Notes: generated by a model not told the origin, from the letters alone. Positions 49,777 through 60,439 are shown, numbered from the stretch's first letter. The stretch: DNA of 64,000 nucleotides from Colwellia sp. Arc7-635 (GCF_003971255.1 NZ_CP034660.1:2852001-2916000), one strand, 5' to 3'. Numbers and translations are program-made.

Positions 49777-50538
49777 TTACATACAAAGGCCACCATCGAT
49801 TTCGACTACTCGGCCAGTGAAAAATTCATTTTCAAAAATATAGTTAACGGTATGAGCAATCTCATCCGCTTCACCTAAACGCCCAACCGGTTTCATACTT
49901 TCTAAACGCTGACGCATTTCAGGTTTCATGGCATCAGTCATTGCCGTGCGAATAACACCTGGTGCTATAGCGCCTACACGAATACCGTGACGACCAAGTT
50001 CTCTTGCCCATGTCACTGTCATTGCAACTACACCTGCTTTTGATGCGGCATAATTTGTTTGTCCCATATTACCGCCACGGGCAATTGATGACATATTAAT
50101 GATAACGCCTTTACGCTTGCCTTCAATCATATGCACAGCCGCTTCTCGACCACACAAGAATACACCGGTTAAATTGACATCAATGACTGACTGAAATTGA
50201 TCCAATGACATTTTTTTACTGACAACACCGTCTTTTGCTTTAACAAACATACCATCACGCAAAATACCGGCATTATTGATCAAGCCGTCGATACCTGAAA
50301 AATCGTCATTAATTTTTGTAAACGTTGCTTCGACTTCACTTTCATTGGTTACATTCGCTAAGTAGTACTTTGCTTGCGAACCAGCTTCTTCAATCAAAGC
50401 AACCGTTGCTTGTAGCTGTTCTTCATTAACATCAATCAAGGCTAATTTAGCACCTGATTTTGCGAGGTTTAATGCCATTGCGCGACCTAAACCTTGACCA
50501 CCACCAGTAACAACAATCGTTTTATCATTCAAATTCAT
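49777..50538 (-). CDS. Short-chain dehydrogenase/reductase (FabG-like)
   Basis: 253 residues from ATG 50538, chosen because AAGGA lies about 7 bases upstream; a frame start at 50559 lacks this. The Rossmann motif is TGGGQGLGRA, with NNAGILRDG, the catalytic YAASKAG and the C-terminal FFTGRVVEIDGGLCM. It is close to acetoacetyl-CoA/3-oxoacyl reductases and 3-hydroxyacyl-CoA dehydrogenases of the SDR type. It is last in the IcmF-containing cluster, where a 3-hydroxyacyl-CoA oxidation role is plausible. The exact substrate is inferred only. Confidence 0.85.
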   Translation of the reverse strand: MNLNDKTIVVTGGGQGLGRAMALNLAKSGAKLALIDVNEEQLQATVALIEEAGSQAKYYLANVTNESEVEATFTKINDDFSGIDGLINNAGILRDGMFVKAKDGVVSKKMSLDQFQSVIDVNLTGVFLCGREAAVHMIEGKRKGVIINMSSIARGGNMGQTNYAASKAGVVAMTVTWARELGRHGIRVGAIAPGVIRTAMTDAMKPEMRQRLESMKPVGRLGEADEIAHTVNYIFENEFFTGRVVEIDGGLCM

Positions 50539-50606
50539 TTTCTTTCCTTTAATTTTCAATTTTTATGGCGCAATTCAGTTAAGCCGAAATTGCGCTTATG
50601 TGTCTA

Positions 50607-51734
50607 TTATGAGGTAAATGGTGTGAAGAACCAATCCACTCTATCTTCTGGAACGCTGTTTATATTTTGATAGCGCCAATTAGGTGTTTTATCTTTATCA
50701 ACCAGTAACGCACGAACGCCTTCTGAGAATTCAGGATATTGACAACAACGTAAGCTCAAGTTCAATTCACTGGCAAAACATTCCGCTAACGTAAAACCTT
50801 TGCTCGACTTTAATTGCTGATAAATCAGTGCTGCAGATAAAGGACTACCGTTTTTTAATTTCTTTTGTGCACTTTGTAGCCACTTATCATCAAATTCTTC
50901 AATGATAATGGCGTGATGAATATCAGCACAATTATCATAAGAGGTTAAGTCTGATATGAGCGCTTCGTTGCTTTTAACGTTTGAAACAATTTCAGTTTTA
51001 CAGTTTGCAGAATACTCAGCTAACACTTCGGATAATAAAGCAGCATTCTCTGCTTTATTTTTCCAAGACAGTGTTAACAAACGATCTAGGATGGCTTGTT
51101 CGTCAACGCTGTTCACTATCACGTCAGCCAAACCTATGTATTGGGCATCAGCGGCATTAAAAATAGCCCCCGTTAACCCCAAAAACAAACCAATATTAGA
51201 CGGCGCTTTATTAAGAAACCAACTAGCGCCAACATCGGGATATAAACCAATGGTAATTTCCGGCATAGCTAATAAGGTTTTTTCAGTGACTACTCGATGA
51301 CTTGCACCAGAAAATAAGCCAATTCCTCCACCAATAACATAACCATCACCCCAGACCATAACGGGTTTGCTGTATTCATGAATAAATTGGTCTAAATAAT
51401 ATTCTTTAGTAAAAAATTCGTAGGCTAAACTCTCACGGATGGTTGTTTCATCTAGTACGACAAATTCTTCATTTGGTTGTACCGCTTTACGTTGCTCTGT
51501 TAACGCATGATATAAACTCACGACATCGCCACCAGCACAAAATGCTTTATCACCAGCGCCTTGCAATATCACCATAACGACATCGTCGTCATCTTGCCAA
51601 AGTGTTAATTGCGTGATTAATAACGTCATCATTTCTAAACTTAATGCATTTAGAGACTTTGGCGAATTTAATTCAGCTATCGCTATTTTTTTATCATTGT
51701 TAGTTACTAACTCTTTAAATAATACAACAGACAT
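50607..51734 (-). CDS. Enoyl-CoA hydratase/isomerase family, 3-hydroxyisobutyryl-CoA hydrolase-like
   Basis: This 375-residue crotonase-fold protein has the oxyanion-hole region GAGDKAFCAGGDVVSLYHAL, KPVMVWGDGYVIGGGIGLFSGASHRVVTEKTLLAMPEITIGLYPDVGASWFL and the C-terminal RALLVDKDKTPNWRY, all typical of HIBYL-CoA hydrolase (valine pathway). Length is larger than a simple hydratase, as expected for this subgroup. It lies between acuI and the SDR gene in the same direction. Valine degradation would feed on isobutyryl-CoA, the substrate of the nearby IcmF mutase. Confidence 0.88.
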   Translation of the reverse strand: MSVVLFKELVTNNDKKIAIAELNSPKSLNALSLEMMTLLITQLTLWQDDDDVVMVILQGAGDKAFCAGGDVVSLYHALTEQRKAVQPNEEFVVLDETTIRESLAYEFFTKEYYLDQFIHEYSKPVMVWGDGYVIGGGIGLFSGASHRVVTEKTLLAMPEITIGLYPDVGASWFLNKAPSNIGLFLGLTGAIFNAADAQYIGLADVIVNSVDEQAILDRLLTLSWKNKAENAALLSEVLAEYSANCKTEIVSNVKSNEALISDLTSYDNCADIHHAIIIEEFDDKWLQSAQKKLKNGSPLSAALIYQQLKSSKGFTLAECFASELNLSLRCCQYPEFSEGVRALLVDKDKTPNWRYQNINSVPEDRVDWFFTPFTS

Positions 51735-51858
51735 AGTTCACGCTCTTATTAGGTAATGTTTATATGATTACTTGCTTTCGTTTTTATAACCGCTCTTAAC
51801 GTAACTTTAATGATAACCTCTATGGCCATCTTTATAACATCAGATTGATCACATTGCT

Positions 51859-52872
51859 TTAAGCTAAGCTTGCGTCAATTTCAACAACCGTTCTGCCGGT
51901 TACTGTGCCATTAACATAGGCGTCGAATGCATTCGGCAAATCAGAAAATTTAATTGTCGTTGGTGCAATAAGCGCTAGTTGACTAGGTTTTAAATCACTC
52001 GCTAAACGTTTCCAACCTTGAGTTCTAACCGACAATGGCATTTCAACCGAGTTAATACCTAATAAGCTAACACCACGTAAAATGAATGGCATCACTGTCG
52101 ATTCAAGTTTAAAACCGCCAGCAAGGCCAATCGAAGCAATATTGCCCCATACATTTGTTGTTCGTGTTAACCAAGCTAATGTGTCACCACCCACGTTATC
52201 AACTGCCCCGCCCCATTGCGCATTTTCAAGCGGTTTGGTGCCCATTTCAATATCATTGCGATTGATAAGCTCAACTGCGCCCAGCGCTTTTAAGTAAGGT
52301 TCTTGTTCCGTTTTACCCGTATAGGCAATCACTTCATAGCCAATATTGGAGAGCATATTGATAGCAAAGCTACCGACACCGCCTGTTGCACCAGTAACAA
52401 CAATAGGACCACGTTCAGGAATTTGGCCGTTATCTTCCATACGCTGTATCGCTAGCGCGGCAGTATAACCAGCAGTACCTAACGCCATCACATCACGTAA
52501 GCTCATACCGTCAGGTAAATTAACCACAGAATCAGCTTTAACACGGGCGTATTCACTATAGCCACCATCATAAAGCTCAGAGAGTTGCGCACCACAAACG
52601 AGGACTTTATCACCGGTATTAAAGCGCGCATCTTCTGAGCTAACCACAACACCTGATAAATCAATACCACCCACTAGGGGATAAGTTCGTAAAATACGTC
52701 CTTTACCTGTTGCTGCCAATGCATCTTTATAATTAATGTCTGAATAAGCAACTTTGATCACAACTTCGCCAGCGGTTAAGTCATTAAGACTAATTTGCTC
52801 AAAACCACTGGTAATTTTTTTGTCATTTTTATGAATACGAAAAGCTGTAAATTTTTCGGGAACTGACGGCAT
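51859..52872 (-). CDS. acuI: Acrylyl-CoA reductase-type zinc-independent medium-chain dehydrogenase
   Basis: This 337-residue MDR of the YhdH/YhfP (AcuI) subgroup has AYSDINYKDALAATGKGRILRTYPLVGGIDLSGVV, the NADPH-site VTGATGGVGSFAINML and GWKRLASDLKPSQL. AcuI reduces acryloyl-CoA to propionyl-CoA with NADPH, detoxifying acrylate from dimethylsulfoniopropionate breakdown. The start is ATG 52872. Six 13-bp direct repeats lie just upstream (52896-52973). The assignment rests on family motifs; related quinone-reductase activity is not excluded. Confidence 0.85.
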   Translation of the reverse strand: MPSVPEKFTAFRIHKNDKKITSGFEQISLNDLTAGEVVIKVAYSDINYKDALAATGKGRILRTYPLVGGIDLSGVVVSSEDARFNTGDKVLVCGAQLSELYDGGYSEYARVKADSVVNLPDGMSLRDVMALGTAGYTAALAIQRMEDNGQIPERGPIVVTGATGGVGSFAINMLSNIGYEVIAYTGKTEQEPYLKALGAVELINRNDIEMGTKPLENAQWGGAVDNVGGDTLAWLTRTTNVWGNIASIGLAGGFKLESTVMPFILRGVSLLGINSVEMPLSVRTQGWKRLASDLKPSQLALIAPTTIKFSDLPNAFDAYVNGTVTGRTVVEIDASLA

Positions 52873-52895
52873 AATACAATCCTTTATTACTTATG

Positions 52896-52973
52896 TAGTG
52901 ACTAAGAGTAGTGACTAAATGTAGTAGCTAGATACAGTAGCTAGATACAGTAGCTAAATATAGTGGCTGAAAA
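52896..52973. repeat. Six tandem 13-bp repeats upstream of acuI
   Basis: Six consecutive 13-base units begin at 52896, 52909, 52922, 52935, 52948 and 52961, with the core TAGTgACTAAgag to cAGTAGCTAGATA. The middle units are nearly identical (CAGTAGCTAGATA) and the outer ones diverge. They end about 24 bases before the acuI start codon (- strand), within its promoter region. Confidence 0.85.
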
Positions 52974-53078
52974 ACCTAAACGCTTAATACATAAACTGAA
53001 CGCATTGCTAATACTAATGTTAGTTTCCCTAGAGCAAAGCCACGCTTAGCGCCTCAACTCTAGAAATAACAACATTCA

Positions 53079-54872
53079 TTAGTGATTGTAATTAAACAGC
53101 CCTTCCGGCATGTTCATTAAACTTTTGCTACCCGCTTCAATGGCAAGAATATGACCATCAATTCTTGGTAATAATCTTTCCATAAAAAACTCACCAACAT
53201 ATAGCTTGGCTTGGTAGAAATCATCATTATTTTGATCTAACGATTTTTCTGCCATTAACGCCCACATGTAGGCATAACTAACTAAGCCAAAAGCCGCTAA
53301 ATAGTCAGTTGCTGAGGCGCCAACCATATTTTTATCATGAGCTTGTTCAGTGATGATCAACTCAGTAACCGTGGTAAGCTTCTTTAAAGCGTTAGCTAAA
53401 GGTTTAACAAAATTATCTAAAGCTTGTTGCTGGGTATGTTTTTCAATGAAGGTGTTGATCTCTGCAACATAAACATCAAGAAACTTAGCTTTATTCGCAG
53501 CAACTTTTCGCCCTAATAAATCAAGTGCTTGAATACCATTAGTGCCTTCATAAATTTGCGCAATACGTACATCACGCACTAATTGCTCTTGACCCCATTC
53601 ACGTACATAGCCATGACCACCAAAGACCATTTGACCAAGATTACAGCTTTCATAAGCCATGTCAGTCATAAAGGCTTTTGCCACTGGCGTTAACAAAGCT
53701 ACTAACTGCTCAGCTTGTTGTTTTTGGGCTTCATCAGCAGAAAATTTAACAATATCGAGCTGTTTAGCTACATAAGTAGAAAAACAACGGCCGCCTTCGT
53801 TAAAAGCACGCATGGTTAACAGCATTTTTCGTACATCAGGATGCACAATAAGTGAATCTGCTTTTTTATCCGCTGACTTTACACCAGTAGCGCTGCGGCC
53901 TTGAATACGTTCAATGGCGTATTCTGCCGCTTGCTGATAAGAGGTTTCAGCCGCACCAACGCCTTGAATACCCATACCCAAACGTTCATAGTTCATCATG
54001 GTGAACATGTAGTTTAAGCCTTTGTTTTCTTCACCAACTAAAAAGCCTTTAGCGCCATCAAAGTTCATCACACAAGTAGCTGAGCCTTTAATACCCATTT
54101 TGTGTTCGATTGAACCACAAGTAACGGTATTCCTAGCGCCTAAAGTGCCATCATTGTTTAATAAAAATTTCGGCACTACAAACATAGAAATACCACGAGG
54201 ACCTTCTGGCGCGCCCGGTATTTTAGCGAGTACTAAATGAATAATATTCTCGGTTAAATCTTGCTCACCGCCAGTAATAAATATTTTAGTGCCAGATAAA
54301 GCAAAGCTACCATCATCTTGCGCTTCTGCTTTCGCTGTCATTATGCCTAAATCACTACCCGCATGAGGTTCGGTTAAACACATGGTGCCAGCCCACTGAC
54401 CTGAATACATATTTTCCAGGTAAGTTTGCTTCATTTCGGTTGAAGCATGTGCCGACAGCGCTAAACTAGCGCCAGCAGTTAACATAGGGTAAAGCGCAAA
54501 TGAAATAGAAGCCGATTGTGTCATTTCTTCAACGAACGATTGCAACATTTTTGGCATACCCATGCCGCCATGCTCGGGATCGCCGCTTAATGAGCCCCAA
54601 CCACCTTCACAATACAGTTGATATGCTTTAGCAAAACCATCAGGTGTTGTTACATCGCCGTTAGACCATGTCGCACCTTGTTCATCACTATTACGATTTA
54701 AAGGGGCAATAACTTCAGAGGTTAACTTAGCCCCTTCTGACAAAATGGCATCGGCGGTGTCTTTATCAATCAGCTCTGCCACAGCAGGCATGGTTGCCCA
54801 TAACTGCTCGGCTTTGAAAACTTCATGTAACAGAAATTGCATATCACGCATCGGCGCTTGATAATTACTCAT
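53079..54872 (-). CDS. Acyl-CoA dehydrogenase with C-terminal extension
   Basis: This 597-residue FAD enzyme is longer than classical acyl-CoA dehydrogenases, with the extra C-terminal domain (LYVGEFFMERLLPRID). Visible motifs are MCLTEPHAGSDLG, TCGSIEHKMGIKGS, YERLGMGIQGVGAAE and the catalytic-glutamate region QIYEGTNGIQALDLLGRK. This subgroup includes DmdC-like (methylmercaptopropionyl-CoA) and other short-chain enzymes. It lies between the IcmF gene and acuI on the same strand. The substrate cannot be read from sequence; isobutyryl- or butyryl-CoA would fit the cluster. Confidence 0.88.
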   Translation of the reverse strand: MSNYQAPMRDMQFLLHEVFKAEQLWATMPAVAELIDKDTADAILSEGAKLTSEVIAPLNRNSDEQGATWSNGDVTTPDGFAKAYQLYCEGGWGSLSGDPEHGGMGMPKMLQSFVEEMTQSASISFALYPMLTAGASLALSAHASTEMKQTYLENMYSGQWAGTMCLTEPHAGSDLGIMTAKAEAQDDGSFALSGTKIFITGGEQDLTENIIHLVLAKIPGAPEGPRGISMFVVPKFLLNNDGTLGARNTVTCGSIEHKMGIKGSATCVMNFDGAKGFLVGEENKGLNYMFTMMNYERLGMGIQGVGAAETSYQQAAEYAIERIQGRSATGVKSADKKADSLIVHPDVRKMLLTMRAFNEGGRCFSTYVAKQLDIVKFSADEAQKQQAEQLVALLTPVAKAFMTDMAYESCNLGQMVFGGHGYVREWGQEQLVRDVRIAQIYEGTNGIQALDLLGRKVAANKAKFLDVYVAEINTFIEKHTQQQALDNFVKPLANALKKLTTVTELIITEQAHDKNMVGASATDYLAAFGLVSYAYMWALMAEKSLDQNNDDFYQAKLYVGEFFMERLLPRIDGHILAIEAGSKSLMNMPEGLFNYNH

Positions 54873-54927
54873 TATTTGTACTCACCTTTTACTTAAATAT
54901 TTATATCGACTAACAAAAATACAGCGA

Positions 54928-57900
54928 TTACATGTTGCGACGATACTGACCGCCTGCTTCAAACAATGAACTCACAATTTGACCTAATGAACAAACTTTA
55001 CAAGCGTCCATCATTAACTCAAAAATGTTTTCATGTTTAATTGCTGCGGTTTGTAAACGCTTAAGTAACACTTCTACTTCTGCTTCATTAGCTTTATTTA
55101 AACTGGCTAACATCTCAATTTGATAAGTTTTTTCTTCTTCTGTGGCGCGGATAACTTCTTCTGGTACAACGGTTGGTGAGCCCGTTGAGCTTAAGAAAGT
55201 ATTTACCCCAATAATTGGGAATTCACCTGAATGTTTTAAGTGTTCGTAATGCATACTTTCTTCTTGAATTTTGCCACGTTGGTACATAGTTTCCATAGCA
55301 CCAAGTACACCGCCACGTTCGTTAATACGATCAAATTCAGTTAACACCGCTTCTTCAACTAAGTCGGTTAACTCTTCAATAATGAAAGCACCTTGAATTG
55401 GGTTTTCATTTTTCGATAAACCTAATTCACGGTTAATAATTAATTGAATCGCCATCGCACGTCGAACACTGTCTTCGGTTGGCGTGGTAATCGCTTCGTC
55501 ATAAGCATTAGTATGCAAAGAGTTACAGTTATCATTTATCGCGTAAAGCGCTTGCAATGTCGTGCGAATATCATTGAAATCAATTTCTTGCGCATGCAAT
55601 GAGCGACCTGATGTTTGAATGTGGTACTTCAACATTTGTGCACGCGCATTAGCACCGTACTTATTCTTCATGGCTTTTGACCAAATACGACGCGCCACTC
55701 GGCCAATTACCGCGTATTCAGGGTCAATACCATTTGAGAAGAAAAACGATAAGTTAGGACCAAATTCGTTAATATCCATGCCACGGCTTAAGTAATATTC
55801 TACAAAAGTAAAACCGTTCGCTAAAGTTAATGCCAACTGAGTAATGGGGTTAGCGCCGGCTTCAGCAATATGATAACCAGAAATAGACACTGAGTAGAAG
55901 TTACGCACGCCTTTGTCGATGAAATACTCTTGTACATCACCCATTAAGCGCAAGGCAAATTCAGTGGAGAAAATACAAGTATTTTGCGCTTGATCTTCTT
56001 TTAAGATATCTGCTTGAACTGTGCCACGTACTAAGGTTAAAGTTTTTGCTTTTATCGCTTGATAAACTTCTGGCGGCAATACTTGATCGCCAGTAACACC
56101 AATAAGCATTAAGCCTAAGCCATCATTACCTTCAGGTAATTCACCTTGATAACTTGGACGTGCACAGCCTTTCTTTTTATAAATTTTAGCAATAGTGGCG
56201 TTAACTTCTTTTTCTAAACCATTTTCGACAATAAAGCGTTCACATTGTTGATCAATCGCGGCATTTAAGAAGAAACCCAATAACATCGGCGCCGGACCAT
56301 TAATGGTCATTGAAACTGAGGTCATAGCATGCGCTAAATCAAAACCCGAGTAGAGTTTCTTCGCATCATCTAGACAACAAATAGACACACCCGCATTACC
56401 TATTTTTCCATAAATATCAGGACGAATAGCAGGATCGTTACCATATAAGGTTACAGAATCGAACGCTGTTGATAAGCGTTTAGCTGGCATACCTTTAGAA
56501 ACATAATGAAAACGACGGTTTGTACGTTCCGGGCCACCTTCCCCCGCGAACATACGTGTTGGGTCTTCACCTTCACGCTTGAATGGGAATAAACCCGCGG
56601 TATAAGGGAATTCACCTGGTACATTTTCTTGTAAGTTCCACTTAAGAATGTCACCCCAACCTTGGTACTTAGGCATACTTATTTTTGGAATAGCGCTACC
56701 AGACAACGATTTTGAATGTGTTTGGATAGAAAGCTCTTTATCACGCACTTTAAATTTAAATTCAGGGTCTTTATAACGTTGAACTTTAGTGGCCCATTGC
56801 TCAAGCAACAGTTTGTTTTTAGGATCTAAGTCTAACTCGACATGGGTATATAAGGCTTCAAGTTGAGCAACTAAACCTGAAGAAACCTCGGTATCCGTTT
56901 CTTTCGCGGTTTCAATGGCTTGATGAATACCATAAAGTTTTTGTGCAACGGTTGTTTGCTTTTCAACCCAAGCATCGTATCCACGGTTACTTTCTGATAT
57001 TTCAGATAAGTAACGAATACGGTTACCCGGTATCACACTACTCTTGTTTGCTAGTGTGCCTTCAGTAGATAACAGATCACCAACCGTTAAGCCTGATTTA
57101 GTATTTAGTTCAGTGATCACCGCATTATAAAGTTCCGTCATACCACGGTCATTAAATTGTGACGCGATAGTGCCATATACAGGTACTTCATCATCACCGG
57201 CTTCAAACATGCCACGGTTACGTTTATATTGTTTTTTCACATCACGTAAAGCATCCAATGCGCCACGCTTATCGAATTTATTCAAGGCGATAATGTCAGC
57301 AAAATCTAACATATCGATTTTTTCTAACTGCGTTGCTGCGCCGTATTCTGGTGTCATGACATATAACGACACATCTGAATGCTCTTCAATTTCTGTATCT
57401 GACTGACCAATACCTGAGGTTTCTAAAATAATTAAGTCAAAGTCAGTCGCTTTTAAGATATCTAGGGTGTCATGCACGTAAACTGATAAAGCTAAGTTTG
57501 ATTGACGCGTTGCCAACGAGCGCATATATACACGGTCGTTATTTACTGCATTCATACGAATACGGTCACCTAGCAAGGCACCACCAGTTTTTCGTTTTGA
57601 CGGGTCAACTGAGACAATCGCTATTTTGCTATCTTCAGTTGCCATTAAAAAGCGGCGAATAAGCTCATCAACTAATGATGATTTACCTGCACCACCAGTA
57701 CCTGTGATACCTAATACGGGCGTTTTACTTACCGCGGCAATTTTGCGAATTTTTTCAAGGTCGGTTTTGTTTTCTTGTGGTGCGTTTTCTGCTGCAGAGA
57801 TCAAACGAGCAATGGCTTGCTTTTTATCCTGCAGTGGCACATCTTTCTTTAAATTGGCGACATCATCTTTTTTAACGTTGACGCCAGTTTTAAAATCGCA

Positions 57901-58323
57901 ACGTTCAAGCATATCGTCAATCATGCCAAGTAGGCCTAGAGCACGACCATCATCTGGCGAATAAATACGAGTAATGCCGTAATCTTGTAGCATTTTAATT
58001 TCATCAGGCAGTATGACACCGCCACCGCCACCAACAATACGAATATGCTCACAACCACGTTCTTTTAACAGGTCATACATATATTTGAAATATTCATTAT
58101 GACCCCCTTGATAAGATGTCATCGCAATAGCATTAGCATCTTCTTGAATAGCCGTATTTACCACTTCTTCAACACTACGGTCATGACCAAGATGAATAAC
58201 TTCTGCACCACTTGATTGCAAAATTCTACGCATAATATTAATAGCCGCGTCGTGGCCATCAAATAAAGATGCCGCAGTAACAATACGGATTTTATTTTTT
58301 AACTGATATCTTTCAGTATTCAT
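54928..58323 (-). CDS. icmF: Fused isobutyryl-CoA mutase (IcmF)
   Basis: This 1131-residue adenosylcobalamin enzyme fuses three parts. An N-terminal B12-binding domain (about 12-150) has [16 protein letters not shown] with the cobalt-ligand histidine and later [10 protein letters not shown] MeaB/MeaI-type G-protein chaperone (about 200-440) has Walker [10 protein letters not shown] and NKFDKRGA (NKxD). A C-terminal mutase TIM barrel follows ([60 protein letters not shown]). It interconverts isobutyryl-CoA and n-butyryl-CoA; a pivalyl- or isovaleryl-CoA variant is possible, as substrate-determining residues were not verified. It is first in its cluster and divergent from the AraC gene. Confidence 0.93.
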   Translation of the reverse strand: MNTERYQLKNKIRIVTAASLFDGHDAAINIMRRILQSSGAEVIHLGHDRSVEEVVNTAIQEDANAIAMTSYQGGHNEYFKYMYDLLKERGCEHIRIVGGGGGVILPDEIKMLQDYGITRIYSPDDGRALGLLGMIDDMLERCDFKTGVNVKKDDVANLKKDVPLQDKKQAIARLISAAENAPQENKTDLEKIRKIAAVSKTPVLGITGTGGAGKSSLVDELIRRFLMATEDSKIAIVSVDPSKRKTGGALLGDRIRMNAVNNDRVYMRSLATRQSNLALSVYVHDTLDILKATDFDLIILETSGIGQSDTEIEEHSDVSLYVMTPEYGAATQLEKIDMLDFADIIALNKFDKRGALDALRDVKKQYKRNRGMFEAGDDEVPVYGTIASQFNDRGMTELYNAVITELNTKSGLTVGDLLSTEGTLANKSSVIPGNRIRYLSEISESNRGYDAWVEKQTTVAQKLYGIHQAIETAKETDTEVSSGLVAQLEALYTHVELDLDPKNKLLLEQWATKVQRYKDPEFKFKVRDKELSIQTHSKSLSGSAIPKISMPKYQGWGDILKWNLQENVPGEFPYTAGLFPFKREGEDPTRMFAGEGGPERTNRRFHYVSKGMPAKRLSTAFDSVTLYGNDPAIRPDIYGKIGNAGVSICCLDDAKKLYSGFDLAHAMTSVSMTINGPAPMLLGFFLNAAIDQQCERFIVENGLEKEVNATIAKIYKKKGCARPSYQGELPEGNDGLGLMLIGVTGDQVLPPEVYQAIKAKTLTLVRGTVQADILKEDQAQNTCIFSTEFALRLMGDVQEYFIDKGVRNFYSVSISGYHIAEAGANPITQLALTLANGFTFVEYYLSRGMDINEFGPNLSFFFSNGIDPEYAVIGRVARRIWSKAMKNKYGANARAQMLKYHIQTSGRSLHAQEIDFNDIRTTLQALYAINDNCNSLHTNAYDEAITTPTEDSVRRAMAIQLIINRELGLSKNENPIQGAFIIEELTDLVEEAVLTEFDRINERGGVLGAMETMYQRGKIQEESMHYEHLKHSGEFPIIGVNTFLSSTGSPTVVPEEVIRATEEEKTYQIEMLASLNKANEAEVEVLLKRLQTAAIKHENIFELMMDACKVCSLGQIVSSLFEAGGQYRRNM

Positions 58324-58624
58324 CTTTTACTCTCTTATTTATCAAAACCGCTTTTTCATAACGCCTGTTTAACTTATACGTAATAAGTTCACAGTAATGA
58401 ACTCACGGTAATAAACACGGCGTTATCGAAGCAATAATTATCTCAGCCCTTACAACTTATGAAGCCTTACAGCCCTAGTTTTAGTCGCAAAAGTTAATAA
58501 TGGAAACTCAATGACAAAATTAGACCACACTAAAAATGTAATGAACATTGATTTTATTGTTAATTTAATGGACTATATTGTGATTAGACCACTCAATAAA
58601 AATATAAAAACAACTTAGGATAAA
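58324..58624. other. Divergent regulatory region between icmF and the AraC gene
   Basis: 301 bases without a gene. Imperfect repeats occur (GTAATAAGTTCACAGTAATGAACTCACGGTAATAAACAC, with a repeated GTAATgAA/GTAATaAA core at 58380-58420), which could bind the AraC regulator. I could not assign a clear -35/-10 pair. Confidence 0.45.
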
Positions 58625-59566
58625 ATGTTAAATAGCACATTAAAAAACCCCGCTGATATTCGCTTGTTTATTCCGGTATTTTTATTGAAAAAATTATCAA
58701 AACATCGCTTAACCGATGGCTTGTATCCCATATCACTCGGCATAACGCAAGCTAATAACAACTACAAACTTCAGCAAATGAATAGTCATTGCCATAGCTT
58801 GATCTACTGCTTGTCTGGATCAGGTAAATTAGCGTATCAGGGGAAGGAAAGAGTCATAAAACGTGGCGATCTTGTTATTATCAACCCCAATACACCGTTT
58901 ACTTTTACGTTGAGTAAAACGCCCCGCCCCTCGAAGCAACTTAGTCATGCTGAAAAACAATTAAGTAGCCGCGATAACAAAGCTGCAGACAATATTGTTT
59001 ACTGGATAAACTTCACCGGTACGCTAGCACAAGATTTTGCTGAGCGATTATTAATGAAAATGGATAATGGTGTGGCACATGTGGGGGTGTTAAAAAATAT
59101 TGTCAGCGATTTCGATCATTTATTGGCGCTAGGCGCACGTGGCTACACGGCAACAAATGTCATCCATGCCGTACATATTTTGCAGCAAGCTTTGAGTTTT
59201 CTCGCTCTACAGTTACGTTTAACCATGTTTAATAACAGTTCAAGCTTTGATTTGGAGGCGGTAGAAGCCTTGATGCGCAACAGTTTGCATCAAGAATTAA
59301 GCTTAGACACGCTAGCTCATTATAGTCAGCTATCAAAATTTCATTTTGCGAAAAAATTCAAAGAGCTAACCGACAGCTCTCCTATTCAACACTTTATCAA
59401 TATGAAAATTCAACATGCTTGTTCGCAACTTGATAACAGTGACATTGCTATTAAAGATATTGCTAGTGGACTTGGCTACAGCGACCCTTATTATTTCTCT
59501 AGGCTATTCAAAAAATTAGTCGGTATATCACCAAAACAATATCGTGATTCTCGTCATAGTTCATAA
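58625..59566 (+). CDS. AraC-family transcriptional regulator
   Basis: This 313-residue protein has a cupin-like ligand domain (about 30-150; LIYCLSGSGKLAYQGKERVIKRGDLVIINPNTPFTF). The C-terminal double HTH follows (about 210-310): LSLDTLAHYSQLSKFHFAKKFKELTDSSPIQHFINMKIQHA, then IKDIASGLGYSDPYYFSRLFKKLVGISPKQYR, the AraC signature. It is divergent from icmF and the probable activator of the acyl-CoA cluster. The effector is unknown; an acyl compound or a B12-linked signal are guesses. Confidence 0.9.
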   Translation: MLNSTLKNPADIRLFIPVFLLKKLSKHRLTDGLYPISLGITQANNNYKLQQMNSHCHSLIYCLSGSGKLAYQGKERVIKRGDLVIINPNTPFTFTLSKTPRPSKQLSHAEKQLSSRDNKAADNIVYWINFTGTLAQDFAERLLMKMDNGVAHVGVLKNIVSDFDHLLALGARGYTATNVIHAVHILQQALSFLALQLRLTMFNNSSSFDLEAVEALMRNSLHQELSLDTLAHYSQLSKFHFAKKFKELTDSSPIQHFINMKIQHACSQLDNSDIAIKDIASGLGYSDPYYFSRLFKKLVGISPKQYRDSRHSS

Positions 59567-59800
59567 AGACTTCTATTGCTAGCGACTGACAATGGTTACC
59601 AATAAGATTGCAGAGCTTAGTTGTAGAGCTTGCAAATAGTCTGATCTATCCCAACATACTAAGCACTGATGCGTGTTATCAATAATTAATGGTTAAGTCT
59701 TAATTTTCATCGTGTTTTATTCAGAGTCGATTATCTACATCTAGCGATTTACCTCTATTTGCCTTCAGATAATAGCTTACAGTTACAACAGAAAAAAATC

Positions 59801-60112
59801 ATGAAAGCGACAATAATGGCAAAAGTAACAAATAAAGCAATTTTTAGTAGTAGAGTTTTCTCTATCAATTATGTCACCTATCCGACTAACCATAGCGTGA
59901 TGAAGCATAGCGACCCTGTACAACAAGGCCGATATTTCAAACTTAATTTTGTCTTAGTACAGCCCAAATCTGGTGGTGTTTTTGAATGTTCGAACTGTAT
60001 TATGAACTTATTTGATCGGGTTTATTTATTTCGTCCGGATAAGTACGAGCACAGTGTCTCAAAAATTGAATCAGGTAAGCGAGTGCTATTGAGTTTTGCC
60101 TTGAATATATAG
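59801..60112 (+). CDS. Very small 2OG-Fe(II)-oxygenase-like protein
   Basis: About 103 residues from ATG 59801; a TTG at 59759 would add 14 residues, and neither has a good ribosome-binding sequence. The C-terminal half shows a 2OG-Fe(II) oxygenase pattern: MKHSDPVQQGRYFKLNFVL with HxD, then GGVFEC, FRPDKYEHSVSKIESGKRVLLSFAL with the distal His and an Arg ten residues later. The double-stranded beta-helix would be almost minimal in length. It stands alone after the AraC gene. Family placement is by motif only; the function is unknown. Confidence 0.55.
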   Translation: MKATIMAKVTNKAIFSSRVFSINYVTYPTNHSVMKHSDPVQQGRYFKLNFVLVQPKSGGVFECSNCIMNLFDRVYLFRPDKYEHSVSKIESGKRVLLSFALNI

Positions 60113-60439
60113 CTGATCTTAACTTTTATTTACTCACTATTAGCTCTGCACTAACACTTACTAACAAAGAATCACTAAAATAGTTAATCAAACACTCAAT
60201 AATTTTATCAATTATTAAGACTTACTTGATAACATTTTCATCCAGTGCTTTATAGTGAAGACAGTACTAGGTAAAATGGCTGATTAGTCTACTCACGCTA
60301 TATTATAAAGTTATTTAGCTTTAATTTTTAACCGTTCATTTAAGGCTAGAAACTTAATTAACGGCTAGTTTTATTAATGTTACTTAATTTCTGCTCTTGA
60401 GTTTCACTGACTTGTCTCTCGCTTATAAAGGAACTCAAT
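60113..60439. other. Intergenic region upstream of recQ
   Basis: 327 AT-rich bases with no coding frame; it must hold the recQ promoter. No LexA box or dispersed element was seen. Confidence 0.4.

Noticed and set aside
52896-52973. The 13-bp repeats as a replication-origin iteron array
   Set aside because: No replication initiator gene, AT-rich unwinding region or DnaA boxes are next to them, and they sit in the promoter of acuI.
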